This document shows, in pieces, positions 26,164 through 34,213 of a DNA stretch of 64,000 nt; position 1 is the stretch's first letter, and every line of letters begins with the position of its first letter. The notes beneath the pieces were generated by a model, which was not told the origin of the DNA, did not search any database, and was given only the letters and a program-made list of their open reading frames with translations. Origin of the DNA: C-114 sp963745405 (GTDB lineage Bacteria > Chloroflexota > Limnocylindria > Limnocylindrales > CSP1-4). The translations under genes were made by a program, and so were the position numbers. The stretch is from NCBI GenBank assembly GCA_963745405.1, contig CAVUWY010000002.1:496001-560000 (forward strand), written 5' to 3'.

Positions 26164-26169
26164 CCGTCC

Positions 26170-27378
26170 ATGGACGACTCGCGGGGGCATGCCCAGGCCC
26201 TGGACGCAGCCGATCCCCTGGCCGACTTCCGGGCGCGGTTCGTGATCGACGACCCGGACCTCGTCTACCTCGACGGGACTTCGCTCGGCCGCCTGCCGCG
26301 CTGGACCGCGGCGCGCCTCGCCGGCCTCGTCCGCGACGGCTGGGGCGGCGACCTCGTCCGCGGCTGGGACGAGTGGGTCGACCTGCCGGCGCGGATCGGC
26401 GATCTCATCGGTGGCGGGCTCCTCGGGGCGCGGCCCAACGAGGTGGTCGTCGTCGATTCGGTCACGACGAACCTGTATCGGGCCGCGACCGCGGCGCTCG
26501 ATGCCCGGCCCGGCCGACGGTTCATCCTCGTCGATCGCGACGAGTTCCCGACCGATCGTTACGTGCTCGAGGGCCTGGCCGCTGCCCGCGGGCTCGAGAT
26601 CCGCTGGATCGACCGCGACCCCGTCGACGGCCCGCGGTCCGACGACCTGATCGGCCTCCTCGACACGGACGTCGCGCTCGTCGTCCTCAGCCATGTCGAC
26701 TACCGGAGCGCCGCCATCGCCGACGCGGCGACCATCACCGCCGCCGCCCACGAGGCGGGTGCGATCGCCCTGTGGGATCTCTGCCACGCGGTCGGCTCGA
26801 TCCCGATCGACCTCACGGCCTGGGGGGCCGATCTGGCGGTCGGCTGCACGTACAAGTACCTGAACGCCGGTCCGGGGTCGCCGGCTTTCCTCTACGTCCG
26901 GTCCGAGCTGCAGGACTCGCTCCGCAACCCGATCCAGGGCTGGTTCGGCCGGCGCGACCAGTTCGCCATGGGTCCGGGCTACGATCCCCAGCCCGGGATC
27001 CGCGGCTGGCTCACCGGCACGCCCTCGGTGCCCGGCCTCGTCGCCGTCGAGGAGGGAGCACGGCTCTCGATCGAGGCCGGCATCGAGGCGATCCGGGCCA
27101 AGGGGATCGCCCTGACGTCGTATGCGATCGAGCTTCACGACGCCTGGCTCGAGCCGCTCGGCTGCACGCTCGGTTCGCCGCGCGACGCGGATCGGCGGGG
27201 GTCGCACGTGTCGGTCCGCCACCCCGACGCGAGGGCCATGACGGCCCGACTCCTCGAGGCCGACGTGGTGACCGACTTCCGGGCTCCGGATTCGATCCGA
27301 TTCGGGCTCGCCCCGCTCTACACGCGCTTCGTCGACGTCCGCTCGGGGCTCGACCGGCTGCGGGGAGCGCTGACGTGA
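26170..27378 (+). CDS. kynU: kynureninase
   Basis: 402 residues, PLP fold-type I. Hydrolyses kynurenine or 3-hydroxykynurenine to anthranilate(s) and alanine. Landmarks: VYLDGTSLGRLP near the N-terminus, VVDSVTTNLYRAATAAL, SHVDYRSAAIAD and LWDLCHAVGSIPIDL (pyridine-ring aspartate), the PLP lysine in GCTYKYLNAGPGSPAF, and WLTGTPSVPGLVAVEEG. Normal length. No other kynurenine-pathway gene is in the window, so whether it serves tryptophan catabolism or NAD synthesis cannot be told here. Confidence 0.9.
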   Translation: MDDSRGHAQALDAADPLADFRARFVIDDPDLVYLDGTSLGRLPRWTAARLAGLVRDGWGGDLVRGWDEWVDLPARIGDLIGGGLLGARPNEVVVVDSVTTNLYRAATAALDARPGRRFILVDRDEFPTDRYVLEGLAAARGLEIRWIDRDPVDGPRSDDLIGLLDTDVALVVLSHVDYRSAAIADAATITAAAHEAGAIALWDLCHAVGSIPIDLTAWGADLAVGCTYKYLNAGPGSPAFLYVRSELQDSLRNPIQGWFGRRDQFAMGPGYDPQPGIRGWLTGTPSVPGLVAVEEGARLSIEAGIEAIRAKGIALTSYAIELHDAWLEPLGCTLGSPRDADRRGSHVSVRHPDARAMTARLLEADVVTDFRAPDSIRFGLAPLYTRFVDVRSGLDRLRGALT

Positions 27379-27387
27379 AAAAGCCGG

Positions 27388-27413
27388 TGCAACGTCCGGG
27401 CCGGTCCTGCGTC
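27388..27413 (+). promoter_or_regulatory. predicted ECF-type autoregulatory promoter
   Basis: TGCAAC (27388-27393) and CGTC (27410-27413) separated by exactly 16 bp, about 35 bp before the sigma factor ATG. AAC-N16-CGTC is the usual shape of promoters read by ECF sigma factors, so the sigma gene probably activates itself. Confidence 0.6.
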
Positions 27414-27447
27414 CCTCGGTGTCGACGAACCCCTCACGGAGGTCCGC

Positions 27448-28023
27448 ATGGTCGCCATCGGGGCGTTACAGCTCGAACCGCCGTCCATCGTGGATCCTGA
27501 CGCCACGGCCGCCCGGCCCTCGACGCGTGCCACGGCCGACGAGGCCGCCGCGCTCTTCGAAGCGTACGGAGAGCGGATCCGCCGCTACATCGCGTTCCGC
27601 GTCCGCGGCCTCGAGGAGGCGGAGGATCTCGCCGCGGACGTCTTCCGCCGGCTGATGACGGGTCCCATCCCCGACGAGGCGGCCGCCCGGCCGGCCTGGC
27701 TCTTCAAGGTCGCCCACAACGCGATCGTCGATCACTACCGGCGGCGGCGCTCGCTCGTCTCGCTCGGCGGCATCCTCGAGCGACCCGACGACGCCCCGAG
27801 CCTGCCCGAACAGGCGATCCGGGACGAGCGGCTGCGGGCCATCGATCGCGCCCTCGGCCGGCTCGTCGGCACGCAGCGGGCGGCGATCTACCTGCGGTTC
27901 TACGAGGATCTCGAGTACGCCGACATCGCCACGATCATGGGCATCCCGGCGGTCACCGCCCGGACCCTCGTCCATCGCGGGCTCAAGCGAGTCGCGACCC
28001 AGGTCGCGGAGGTGGAGCGATGA
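27448..28023 (+). CDS. ECF-family RNA polymerase sigma factor
   Basis: 191 residues from ATG 27448 with GGAGG 5 nt upstream. Region 2 runs from ALFEAYGERIRRYIAFRVRG through EEAEDLAADVFRRLM to AWLFKVAHNAIVDHYRRRR; region 4 is LVGTQRAAIYLRFYEDLEYA, followed by the recognition helix GIPAVTARTLVHRGLKR. There is no extra C-terminal domain. Its stop overlaps the start of a membrane-anchored partner (ATGA), the usual arrangement with an anti-sigma factor. Confidence 0.92.
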   Translation: MVAIGALQLEPPSIVDPDATAARPSTRATADEAAALFEAYGERIRRYIAFRVRGLEEAEDLAADVFRRLMTGPIPDEAAARPAWLFKVAHNAIVDHYRRRRSLVSLGGILERPDDAPSLPEQAIRDERLRAIDRALGRLVGTQRAAIYLRFYEDLEYADIATIMGIPAVTARTLVHRGLKRVATQVAEVER

Positions 28024-29750
28024 GCGGCGACGAGCGACAGCCGATGGACGGCGGCGCGCCCGACGTCCTGGAACTCGCCGAGGCGGTCGCCGCCGGACGG
28101 CTCCCCCGGTCGGCGGCCGAGGCGACGATCCGTGGCCGCCACGCCGGCGATCCGGGTGCGACCGAGGCGGAGCTCGCGGAGCTCGATGAGCTGGTCGCCG
28201 CGATCGGCGGCGTGCGTCAGCACGCGGTCGCCTTCAGGCGCTCGGTCGACGAGCGGAGCCTCGGCCCCGTCGCGGCCGGCATGCCGCCGGCCGACGGCAC
28301 GGTCGACCCACGGCGAGTCGTCGCCGGCGAAGTCCGCCTCAGCTCGCGATCGACGCGCTCCCGCTGGGCCGCACCGGGCCTGCTCGCTGCGGCGGCACTG
28401 GTCGTGATCGCGGTCATCGTCGGCTCGAACCTGGCGACCGCCCCGGTCGCCGGCTCGCCGTCGCCGTCTCCCGCCTCGTCGGGCATCGCCGTCGCGTCGG
28501 GCACGCCCGCGGCGAGCGCGAGCACCGCACCGAGCCCATCGACGACCCCGGTCCCGTCGATCGGTCCCTCGGTCGCACCGACGCCGACCACGGCCCCGAG
28601 CCCGGTCCCGACGGCCGCGCCGGGCGTCCCGGCCATCCTGTCCGCACAACTCTCCGGGGCACCGACCGTCGCCTATTGGACGCTGACGACCGAGACGAAG
28701 GTCGTCGTCACGGCCTGGTCGCCGGATGGATCGGCTCCGCGGTTCGCCTTCACGGTCTCGACCTGGCAGGACCCCGACCGGGCGAGTGGCTCGGTCATCG
28801 ACCGGCGGGTCGTCGTCTCGCCCGACGGGCGACGGGTCGTCTTCGCCGAGACGGAGTTCTCCCCGACCTCACGGGCGCGCCTGCGGGTGCTCGGCACCGA
28901 TGGATCCGTGCTGTGGACCGATCCGTCGCCGACCGGGACGCCCGACCTGGTCTGGTCGGCCGACGGGACGATGCTCGTCGTCGGGTCGCAGCCGGCGACG
29001 TGGAAGATCGTCTCCTTCGGGTCCGCGACCACCGCCCCGAAGGTCAAGACCCGGACGTTCGCCGGCGCCGCCTACCGGGTCCTCGGGTTCTCCAAGAGCG
29101 GCGACATCCTCTACGGATGGGACACGACCGGCGAGGCCGAATGGTGGCAGACGCCGTTCCAGGTGCCGACCTTCACCGGCCCACCGACGACGATCACCCG
29201 CTTCTCCGGCAAGACCGAGCCCATCGCCGTCGCCAATGGGACGACCCCGACCTCGGAGGTCACCCCGGCCGACGACTCGTCGCTCCTCCAGCCGGGGGTC
29301 GATCCGAAGACATACCGGGTGCTCGACCGCGGCGGTGCGACGGGCTCCGGATCATGGGAGATCCGCGACGGAGCCGCGGCGACACCGCTCGACTTCAAGA
29401 CCCTTCCCCTGCCGTCGGTCGCCTGGGGGCCCGACGGGGCGATCGCGGCGGTGTTCTCCAACACCGCGGACCGGGCACTGTCGCTCCAGACGGTATCGGA
29501 GAGTGACCCGGACACGGCTACCGGGCCAAGGTTCATGGTCCCGAAGGGGTCCTACTGGCAGCAGTTCGATGGCGCTCGCGGCTCGATCGGGCTGCTCGGC
29601 CTGGCCGCGAAGCGAAGCGGCGATGCGGCTTTCCTCGGCGCCGACGAGCTCGTGGCGGTGGACCTCACGACGGCTTCCTCGGCGGTCTACGTGCCGACGT
29701 CAGCCGGACTGACCGGCCTCCACGTCGCGGGCTGGATCACCGCCGACTGA
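28020..29750 (+). CDS. membrane-anchored putative anti-sigma factor with extracytoplasmic propeller-like domain
   Basis: 576 residues. Residues 1-115 are cytoplasmic and helical (VLELAEAVAAGRLPRSAAEA, ELDELVAAIGGVRQ), a place for an anti-sigma domain; one TM helix lies at 118-137 (APGLLAAAALVVIAVIVGS). About 75 residues of Ser/Pro/Thr linker follow, then a large domain with blade-like repeats (VTAWSPDGSAPRFAFTVST, VVVSPDGRRVVFAE, LVWSADGTMLVVGSQ, SVAWGPDGAIAAVFSN). GGAGGTGGAG precedes the ATG, which overlaps the sigma stop. No zinc-binding HxxxCxxC motif is seen, so the anti-sigma role rests on gene order and topology. The outer domain may sense an external ligand or wall state. Confidence 0.75.
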   Translation: MSGDERQPMDGGAPDVLELAEAVAAGRLPRSAAEATIRGRHAGDPGATEAELAELDELVAAIGGVRQHAVAFRRSVDERSLGPVAAGMPPADGTVDPRRVVAGEVRLSSRSTRSRWAAPGLLAAAALVVIAVIVGSNLATAPVAGSPSPSPASSGIAVASGTPAASASTAPSPSTTPVPSIGPSVAPTPTTAPSPVPTAAPGVPAILSAQLSGAPTVAYWTLTTETKVVVTAWSPDGSAPRFAFTVSTWQDPDRASGSVIDRRVVVSPDGRRVVFAETEFSPTSRARLRVLGTDGSVLWTDPSPTGTPDLVWSADGTMLVVGSQPATWKIVSFGSATTAPKVKTRTFAGAAYRVLGFSKSGDILYGWDTTGEAEWWQTPFQVPTFTGPPTTITRFSGKTEPIAVANGTTPTSEVTPADDSSLLQPGVDPKTYRVLDRGGATGSGSWEIRDGAAATPLDFKTLPLPSVAWGPDGAIAAVFSNTADRALSLQTVSESDPDTATGPRFMVPKGSYWQQFDGARGSIGLLGLAAKRSGDAAFLGADELVAVDLTTASSAVYVPTSAGLTGLHVAGWITAD

Positions 29751-29770
29751 TCGCCTGCCGGCGGGCCCAA

Positions 29771-29812
29771 CTCCGGCCGATCGACCGCCGCGCTCTCAGC
29801 GCGACGCCGGAG
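29771..29812. terminator. stem-loop between convergent genes
   Basis: CTCCGGC (29771-29777) pairs with GCCGGAG (29806-29812) around an inner hairpin CGCGCT-CTC-AGCGCG. It fills the 64-bp gap between the convergent anti-sigma and ahcY genes, so it can act on both strands; a T-rich tail is weak. Confidence 0.5.
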
Positions 29813-29814
29813 CG

Positions 29815-31104
29815 TTATGTCCCGTGCTGCCAGGACGAGACGTAGGCGAGCTGCTCGGCGGTCATGTCGTCGATGGCGATGCCGAGGGCGGCCAGCTTGA
29901 GTCGGGCGACTTCCGCGTCGATCGCCTCGGGGACGACGTAGACCCGGTCCTCCAGCTCGGCATGGTGGGCCGCCACGTACTCGGCCGACAGGGCCTGGTT
30001 GGCAAAGCTCATGTCCATCACCGCGGCGGGATGGCCCTCCGCAGCGCCGAGGTTGACGAGCCGGCCCTCGGCGATGAGGTTGATCTTCTTGCCGCCGATG
30101 TCGAACTCCTCGACGTTGTCGCGGACCTGGCGGACATGGCCCTCGGCCATCTCGCGGAGGGCCGGCAGGTCGAGCTCGGCATCGAAGTGGCCGCTGTTGG
30201 CCATGATCACGCCGTCGCGCATCGCGGCGAAGTGCTCGCGGCGGAAGACGTTGACGTTGCCGGTCGCCGTGACGACCAGCTGGGCCCACGGGGCCGCCTC
30301 GCCCACCGTCATGACCCGGAAGCCGTCCATGAGCGCCTCGAGGGCCCGGATCGGGTCGACCTCGATGACCGCCACGTGGGCGCCCATGCCGTGCATCCGG
30401 GAGGCGATGCCGCGCCCGACCCAGCCGTAGCCAGCCACGGCGACGTTCCGCCCGGCGAGGAGGATGTTCGACGCCCGGAGGATGCCGTCGACCGTGCTCT
30501 GACCGGTCCCGTAGCGGTTGTCGAAGAGGTGCTTGGTCTGGGCCTCGTTGACCGCCACGACCGGGAAGCGGAGTGCGCCGTCGGCGGCCATCGCCTTGAG
30601 CCGGATGACACCGGTCGTCGTCTCCTCGGTCCCGGCCAGGACCTCGTCGAGCTGGCCCGGCCGCTCGGTGTGGAGGAGTGAGACCAGGTCGCAACCATCG
30701 TCCATGGTGATCGACGGGTGGGTATCGGCGACGGCGTTGAGGTGGGCGTAGTAGGTGTCGCGGTCCTCGCCCCGCCGGGCGTGGCAGGCGATGCCGTACT
30801 CGGTGACGAGGGCGGCCGCGACGTCGTCCTTCGTGGACAGCGGGTTCGACGCGGACAGGGTGACGTCGGCGCCACCCGCCTTGAGGGTCCGGACCAGGTT
30901 CGCCGTCTCCGTCGTGACGTGGAGGCAGGCGCCGATCCGCAGGCCGGCCAGCGGCCGGTCTCGCTCGAACCGCTCCCGGATGAGGCGGAGGACGGGCATC
31001 TCTCGCTCGGCCCATTCGATCCGCCGCACGCCCTCGGCGGCAAGGCCGAGGTCGGTGACGTCGTGCGGCGGAAGCGTCGTGGAGGCGGGGCCGGCGGAGG
31101 TCAT
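29815..31104 (-). CDS. ahcY: adenosylhomocysteinase
   Basis: 429 residues. Reversibly hydrolyses S-adenosylhomocysteine to adenosine and homocysteine using bound NAD. Motifs: GACLHVTTETANLVRTL, SASNPLSTKDDVAAAL, GVIRLKAMAADGALRFPV, then the NAD fold NVAVAGYGWVGRGIA and the C-terminal lid AVMDMSFANQALSAEYV. ATG 31104 overlaps the GNAT gene's stop (ATGA), with AAGGAGA further upstream. The protein is shorter than the eukaryotic form in the segment often missing in bacteria. Works with metK and mtnA in the same window. Confidence 0.95.
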   Translation of the reverse strand: MTSAGPASTTLPPHDVTDLGLAAEGVRRIEWAEREMPVLRLIRERFERDRPLAGLRIGACLHVTTETANLVRTLKAGGADVTLSASNPLSTKDDVAAALVTEYGIACHARRGEDRDTYYAHLNAVADTHPSITMDDGCDLVSLLHTERPGQLDEVLAGTEETTTGVIRLKAMAADGALRFPVVAVNEAQTKHLFDNRYGTGQSTVDGILRASNILLAGRNVAVAGYGWVGRGIASRMHGMGAHVAVIEVDPIRALEALMDGFRVMTVGEAAPWAQLVVTATGNVNVFRREHFAAMRDGVIMANSGHFDAELDLPALREMAEGHVRQVRDNVEEFDIGGKKINLIAEGRLVNLGAAEGHPAAVMDMSFANQALSAEYVAAHHAELEDRVYVVPEAIDAEVARLKLAALGIAIDDMTAEQLAYVSSWQHGT

Positions 31105-31976
31105 GGGCGATCGTTCTCCTTGCGGGGGAAGAAGCGGCGGAACGTGGCCGGCAGGTCCGACCACGGCGAGCCGAGGCGATGGACGAGCCGCTCCTCGAAC
31201 CGGCAATGCTCCTGGTAGCCGAGGCGGCGGTAGGCGTTGAGGGCGGGTGGGTTGTCGGAGCGGACGTTGAGCACGACCTGGTCGCAGGTCCGGAGGAGCT
31301 CGGCGGTCACCCCGCCCGTGACGGCCGTCGCGTAGCCTCGGCCGCGATACGAGGCATGGGTCAGGACGTTGCCGACGACACCGAGCCTCGCCGTGGGGCT
31401 GATGACGTGGGTGCCGGCCGCCGCGACGAGCTGTCCGCCGACCTTGATCCCGTAGTACACCCCGTCGGCGATGGCCGACGACGGCAGCCAGGAGGCGAAG
31501 CCGAGTCCGTAGAGGCGGTTGAGGTCGCCGATCTCGGCCGGGAAGAGGCGCCGGACGTCGGCCGGGTAGGGCCGGAAGCGGGCCCTGTCGACCCACATCC
31601 GGACCATCGGTACGCCGGGGTCCACCCGATATTGGCTGGCGATCGCGGGGATGCTTTCGGCGAGCCCGGCCACGAAAGCCGCCCGCGGTCGGACGACGTC
31701 GCGGAGGATCGCCCCTATGCCGTCCGGCCGGCCGAGGACGAAGACCGGCTGGGGCGACAGGCCGGCATATTCGAGGGCGACCGCGATGAGCTCGTCGCCG
31801 GCGTAGGCGGCCCCCCAGTGGCTACGGGCCCATTCCTTCTCTTCGAGGTCGCAGATCGCGTAGGCCGAGAAGAGGCGGTCGCGGTCGAGGAAGGTCCGCA
31901 GGGCGGCTCGGTCCGAGGTCGGCCGCGCGACGACGCCCTCCCGATCGCGCCGGCCGGTGATGGCGACGGTCGCCAT
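31101..31976 (-). CDS. GNAT-family N-acetyltransferase
   Basis: 291 residues with two halves. The N-terminal half (LFSAYAICDLEEKEWARSHW, QPVFVLGRPDGIGAILRDV) resembles the degenerate GNAT half of two-domain family members; the C-terminal half has the acetyl-CoA loop VLTHASYRGRGYATAVTGG and the NVRSDNPPALNAYRRLGY strand. ATG 31976 shares a base with the mtnA stop (TGATG) and its own stop overlaps ahcY, so it is translated with the methylthioadenosine/SAH genes. Substrate unknown. Confidence 0.85.
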   Translation of the reverse strand: MATVAITGRRDREGVVARPTSDRAALRTFLDRDRLFSAYAICDLEEKEWARSHWGAAYAGDELIAVALEYAGLSPQPVFVLGRPDGIGAILRDVVRPRAAFVAGLAESIPAIASQYRVDPGVPMVRMWVDRARFRPYPADVRRLFPAEIGDLNRLYGLGFASWLPSSAIADGVYYGIKVGGQLVAAAGTHVISPTARLGVVGNVLTHASYRGRGYATAVTGGVTAELLRTCDQVVLNVRSDNPPALNAYRRLGYQEHCRFEERLVHRLGSPWSDLPATFRRFFPRKENDRP

Positions 31977-33556
31977 CAGGCGGAAACCTCATCCGGCTGG
32001 ACATGCCGGAGCGGAGGATTGATGGTCACGGCGCCGGAGACCACGGCCGCCGGAGCCGGTACCTCCGACGCTGGTGCCGCCGGGTCATCCGCGCCCGGCG
32101 CGACCTCCGACGCTGGTCCCGGCTCGACGGTGACGGTGGTCGCGGCCGCCGTGGGCCGCGCAGCGGCGTTCCGAGCGGCCACCGCCGCGACGGCCTCCGC
32201 GAGCGCCGCATCGAACGGGCGCCGGAGCACCCCGACATCGGTGACGATCGCCGTGATGAGCTCGCTCGGCGTGACGTCGAAGGCCGGGTTGAGCACGGTC
32301 GTCCCGGGCGGTGTGATCATCCGGCCCCGGATCGTCGTGATCTCCTCGCCCGGGCGGAGCTCGATCTGGATCGCCGTGCCGTCGGGCGTCGTGACGTCCA
32401 CGCTCGACATCGGGGCACAGACGAAGAACGGCACGCCGTGGCGACGGGCGAGGACCGCCAACGGATAGGTGCCGATCTTGTTCGCCGCGTCGCCGTTGGC
32501 CGCGACCCGGTCGGCGCCCACGAGCACGGCGTCGATCGTCCGGGTCGAGAAGACCCAGCCGGCGGCCGAGTCGGTGATGACCGTGTGGGGGACACCGGCC
32601 TGGGCGAGCTCCCAGGCCGTCAGGCGCGCTCCCTGGAGGTACGGCCGCGTCTCGTCGACGAAGACGTGCACCTCGCGGCCGGCATGGACGGCGGCCTGGA
32701 TCACGCCGAGAGCGGTCCCGAACTGGCCGCAGGCGAGGGGTCCCGTGTTGCAGTGGGTGAGGAGCTGGAGCGGGCGGCCCGGCGTCTCGGGCAGCTCGGC
32801 GAGGCCGTACGTGGCGAGTCGCTCGTGGTCCGCGGCCGCCTCGGCGATGATCGCCTCGGCCTCCTCCCGGATGGCGGCCGCGATGGCGGACCCGTCCTCG
32901 CTCAGGTCGCCGAGGGCATCCATCCGCTCGAGGCAGCGGCCGACCGCCCAGCGGACATTGGCGGCCGTCGGCCGGGCGTTGACGAGGGCGTTGGCGGTGC
33001 CCCGGATCGTCGCCCGCCGCACGAAGACACTGGCATCGGCCATGCGGGCCGCCGTGAGGGCGAGGCCGACCGCGGCCGCCTGGCCCATCGCCGGGGCGCC
33101 GCGGATGACCATCTCACCGAACGACCAGGCGACCTCGGCTCCGGTCTCGCAGCGCATCTCGGTGAGCTCGTCGGGCAGGCGCCGCTGATCGACGAGGTAG
33201 AGGGCGTCGCCGTCCCAGCGGAAGGCCGTCCGGAAGCCGGCCGGGGCCCCGGGGGCCGGGTTGGCCTGGTCGGTGGACGCCGTCGAAGCGTCGGCCGCCA
33301 GCTGGTCGCCGAGCAGCCCGGCGAGTCCGCCACTCGCCGCCGAGCCGCCGAGGATCGCGCTGGCCGCCTCGGCCGACGTCCGTTGCAGCGCCCCGGCCAC
33401 GCCGACGACCGTGGCCGCGCTGTGGACGATGTCGTCGGCGAACTGGCGGAAGAAACGCCGCCGGGCTAGATCGGCGGGCGTCGCAGCCCCCGGGTCCCGC
33501 GCTGCTGGAGCCGACGGGCTGTCGGGTTCGGGCTGGCGGGGGACGTCGTCGGTCAT
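31976..33556 (-). CDS. mtnA: S-methyl-5-thioribose-1-phosphate isomerase with long N- and C-terminal extensions
   Basis: Converts 5-methylthioribose-1-phosphate to 5-methylthioribulose-1-phosphate in methionine salvage. The catalytic part starts near residue 108 (FRWDGDALYLVDQRRLP) and has IRGAPAMGQAAA, the catalytic cysteine in LLTHCNTGPLACG (Cys269), and the catalytic aspartate in VGADRVAANGDAANKIGTYP (Asp349). At 526 residues it is about 170 longer than usual. The N-terminal 105 residues include ARRRFFRQFADDIVHSAATV, a basic/hydrophobic helix, then a Gly/Ala/Ser linker; the C-terminal 45 are Ala/Pro/Val-rich. ATG 33556 is near the apt stop. Confidence 0.92.
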   Translation of the reverse strand: MTDDVPRQPEPDSPSAPAARDPGAATPADLARRRFFRQFADDIVHSAATVVGVAGALQRTSAEAASAILGGSAASGGLAGLLGDQLAADASTASTDQANPAPGAPAGFRTAFRWDGDALYLVDQRRLPDELTEMRCETGAEVAWSFGEMVIRGAPAMGQAAAVGLALTAARMADASVFVRRATIRGTANALVNARPTAANVRWAVGRCLERMDALGDLSEDGSAIAAAIREEAEAIIAEAAADHERLATYGLAELPETPGRPLQLLTHCNTGPLACGQFGTALGVIQAAVHAGREVHVFVDETRPYLQGARLTAWELAQAGVPHTVITDSAAGWVFSTRTIDAVLVGADRVAANGDAANKIGTYPLAVLARRHGVPFFVCAPMSSVDVTTPDGTAIQIELRPGEEITTIRGRMITPPGTTVLNPAFDVTPSELITAIVTDVGVLRRPFDAALAEAVAAVAARNAAARPTAAATTVTVEPGPASEVAPGADDPAAPASEVPAPAAVVSGAVTINPPLRHVQPDEVSA

Positions 33557-33584
33557 CGGCGGGCTCGGGTCGATCGATCGCGGA

Positions 33585-34106
33585 TCAGTACTGGATGACG
33601 CTCGTGACCCGACGGTTGACGAGCCGGTCACGACCCTTGAGGAAATCGAGCTCGACGAGGAACGCGAGGCCGACGACCTCACCCTGGAGGCGCTCGACGA
33701 GCTCGATCGTGCCGCCGACCGTGCCACCGGTCGCGAGGAGGTCGTCGACGATGAGGACCCGCTCACCGGGCCGGATCGCGTCGCGATGGATCTCGAGCGT
33801 GTTCGATCCGTACTCGAGGGCGTACTCGACGGTCAGCGTCTCGGCCGGCAGCTTGCCCAGCTTGCGGACGGGCACGAGGCCCGCCCCGAGCTGATAGGCC
33901 ATCGGGGCGCTGAAGATGAACCCCCGCGACTCCATGCCGACGACGAGGTCGATCCGCTCGTCCCGGTACGGGGCGAGCATGAGGTCGATGGCCTCCTTGT
34001 AGGCGACCGCGTCCTTCAGGAGGGTCGTGATGTCGTAGAAGAGGATGCCCGGCTTCGGGAAGTCGGGGATCTCACGGATCCTGGCGCGCAGGTCCTCGGC
34101 GGACAT
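33585..34106 (-). CDS. apt: adenine phosphoribosyltransferase
   Basis: 173 residues. Salvages adenine with PRPP to AMP; adenine is released by methylthioadenosine breakdown, tying it to mtnA next door. Motifs: IPDFPKPGILFYDITTLL, VVGMESRGFIFSAPMAY, and the PRPP loop RVLIVDDLLATGGTV. Normal length. GGGAGGATC lies about 8 nt before ATG 34106. First gene of the apt-mtnA-GNAT-ahcY run. Confidence 0.96.
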   Translation of the reverse strand: MSAEDLRARIREIPDFPKPGILFYDITTLLKDAVAYKEAIDLMLAPYRDERIDLVVGMESRGFIFSAPMAYQLGAGLVPVRKLGKLPAETLTVEYALEYGSNTLEIHRDAIRPGERVLIVDDLLATGGTVGGTIELVERLQGEVVGLAFLVELDFLKGRDRLVNRRVTSVIQY

Positions 34107-34213
34107 CGATGCAGGATCCTCCCTGTGTCACGGGGCAGCCGAGCGCGGTCTGGCGCTGTCGGGCAGGCGAAGTCTACCGCAGGCCCGCGCGGTCACCGCA
34201 GCGGCGCGACCGC

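Noticed and set aside
26051..26169. SAM riboswitch upstream of metK
   Set aside because: The mapped leader is about 18 nt and no conserved SAM-aptamer segments are present in the 119-bp gap.
33430..33556. Tat signal peptide at the MtnA N-terminus (RRRFF)
   Set aside because: The following stretch is only moderately hydrophobic and the enzyme acts in the cytoplasm; no cleavage site is seen.
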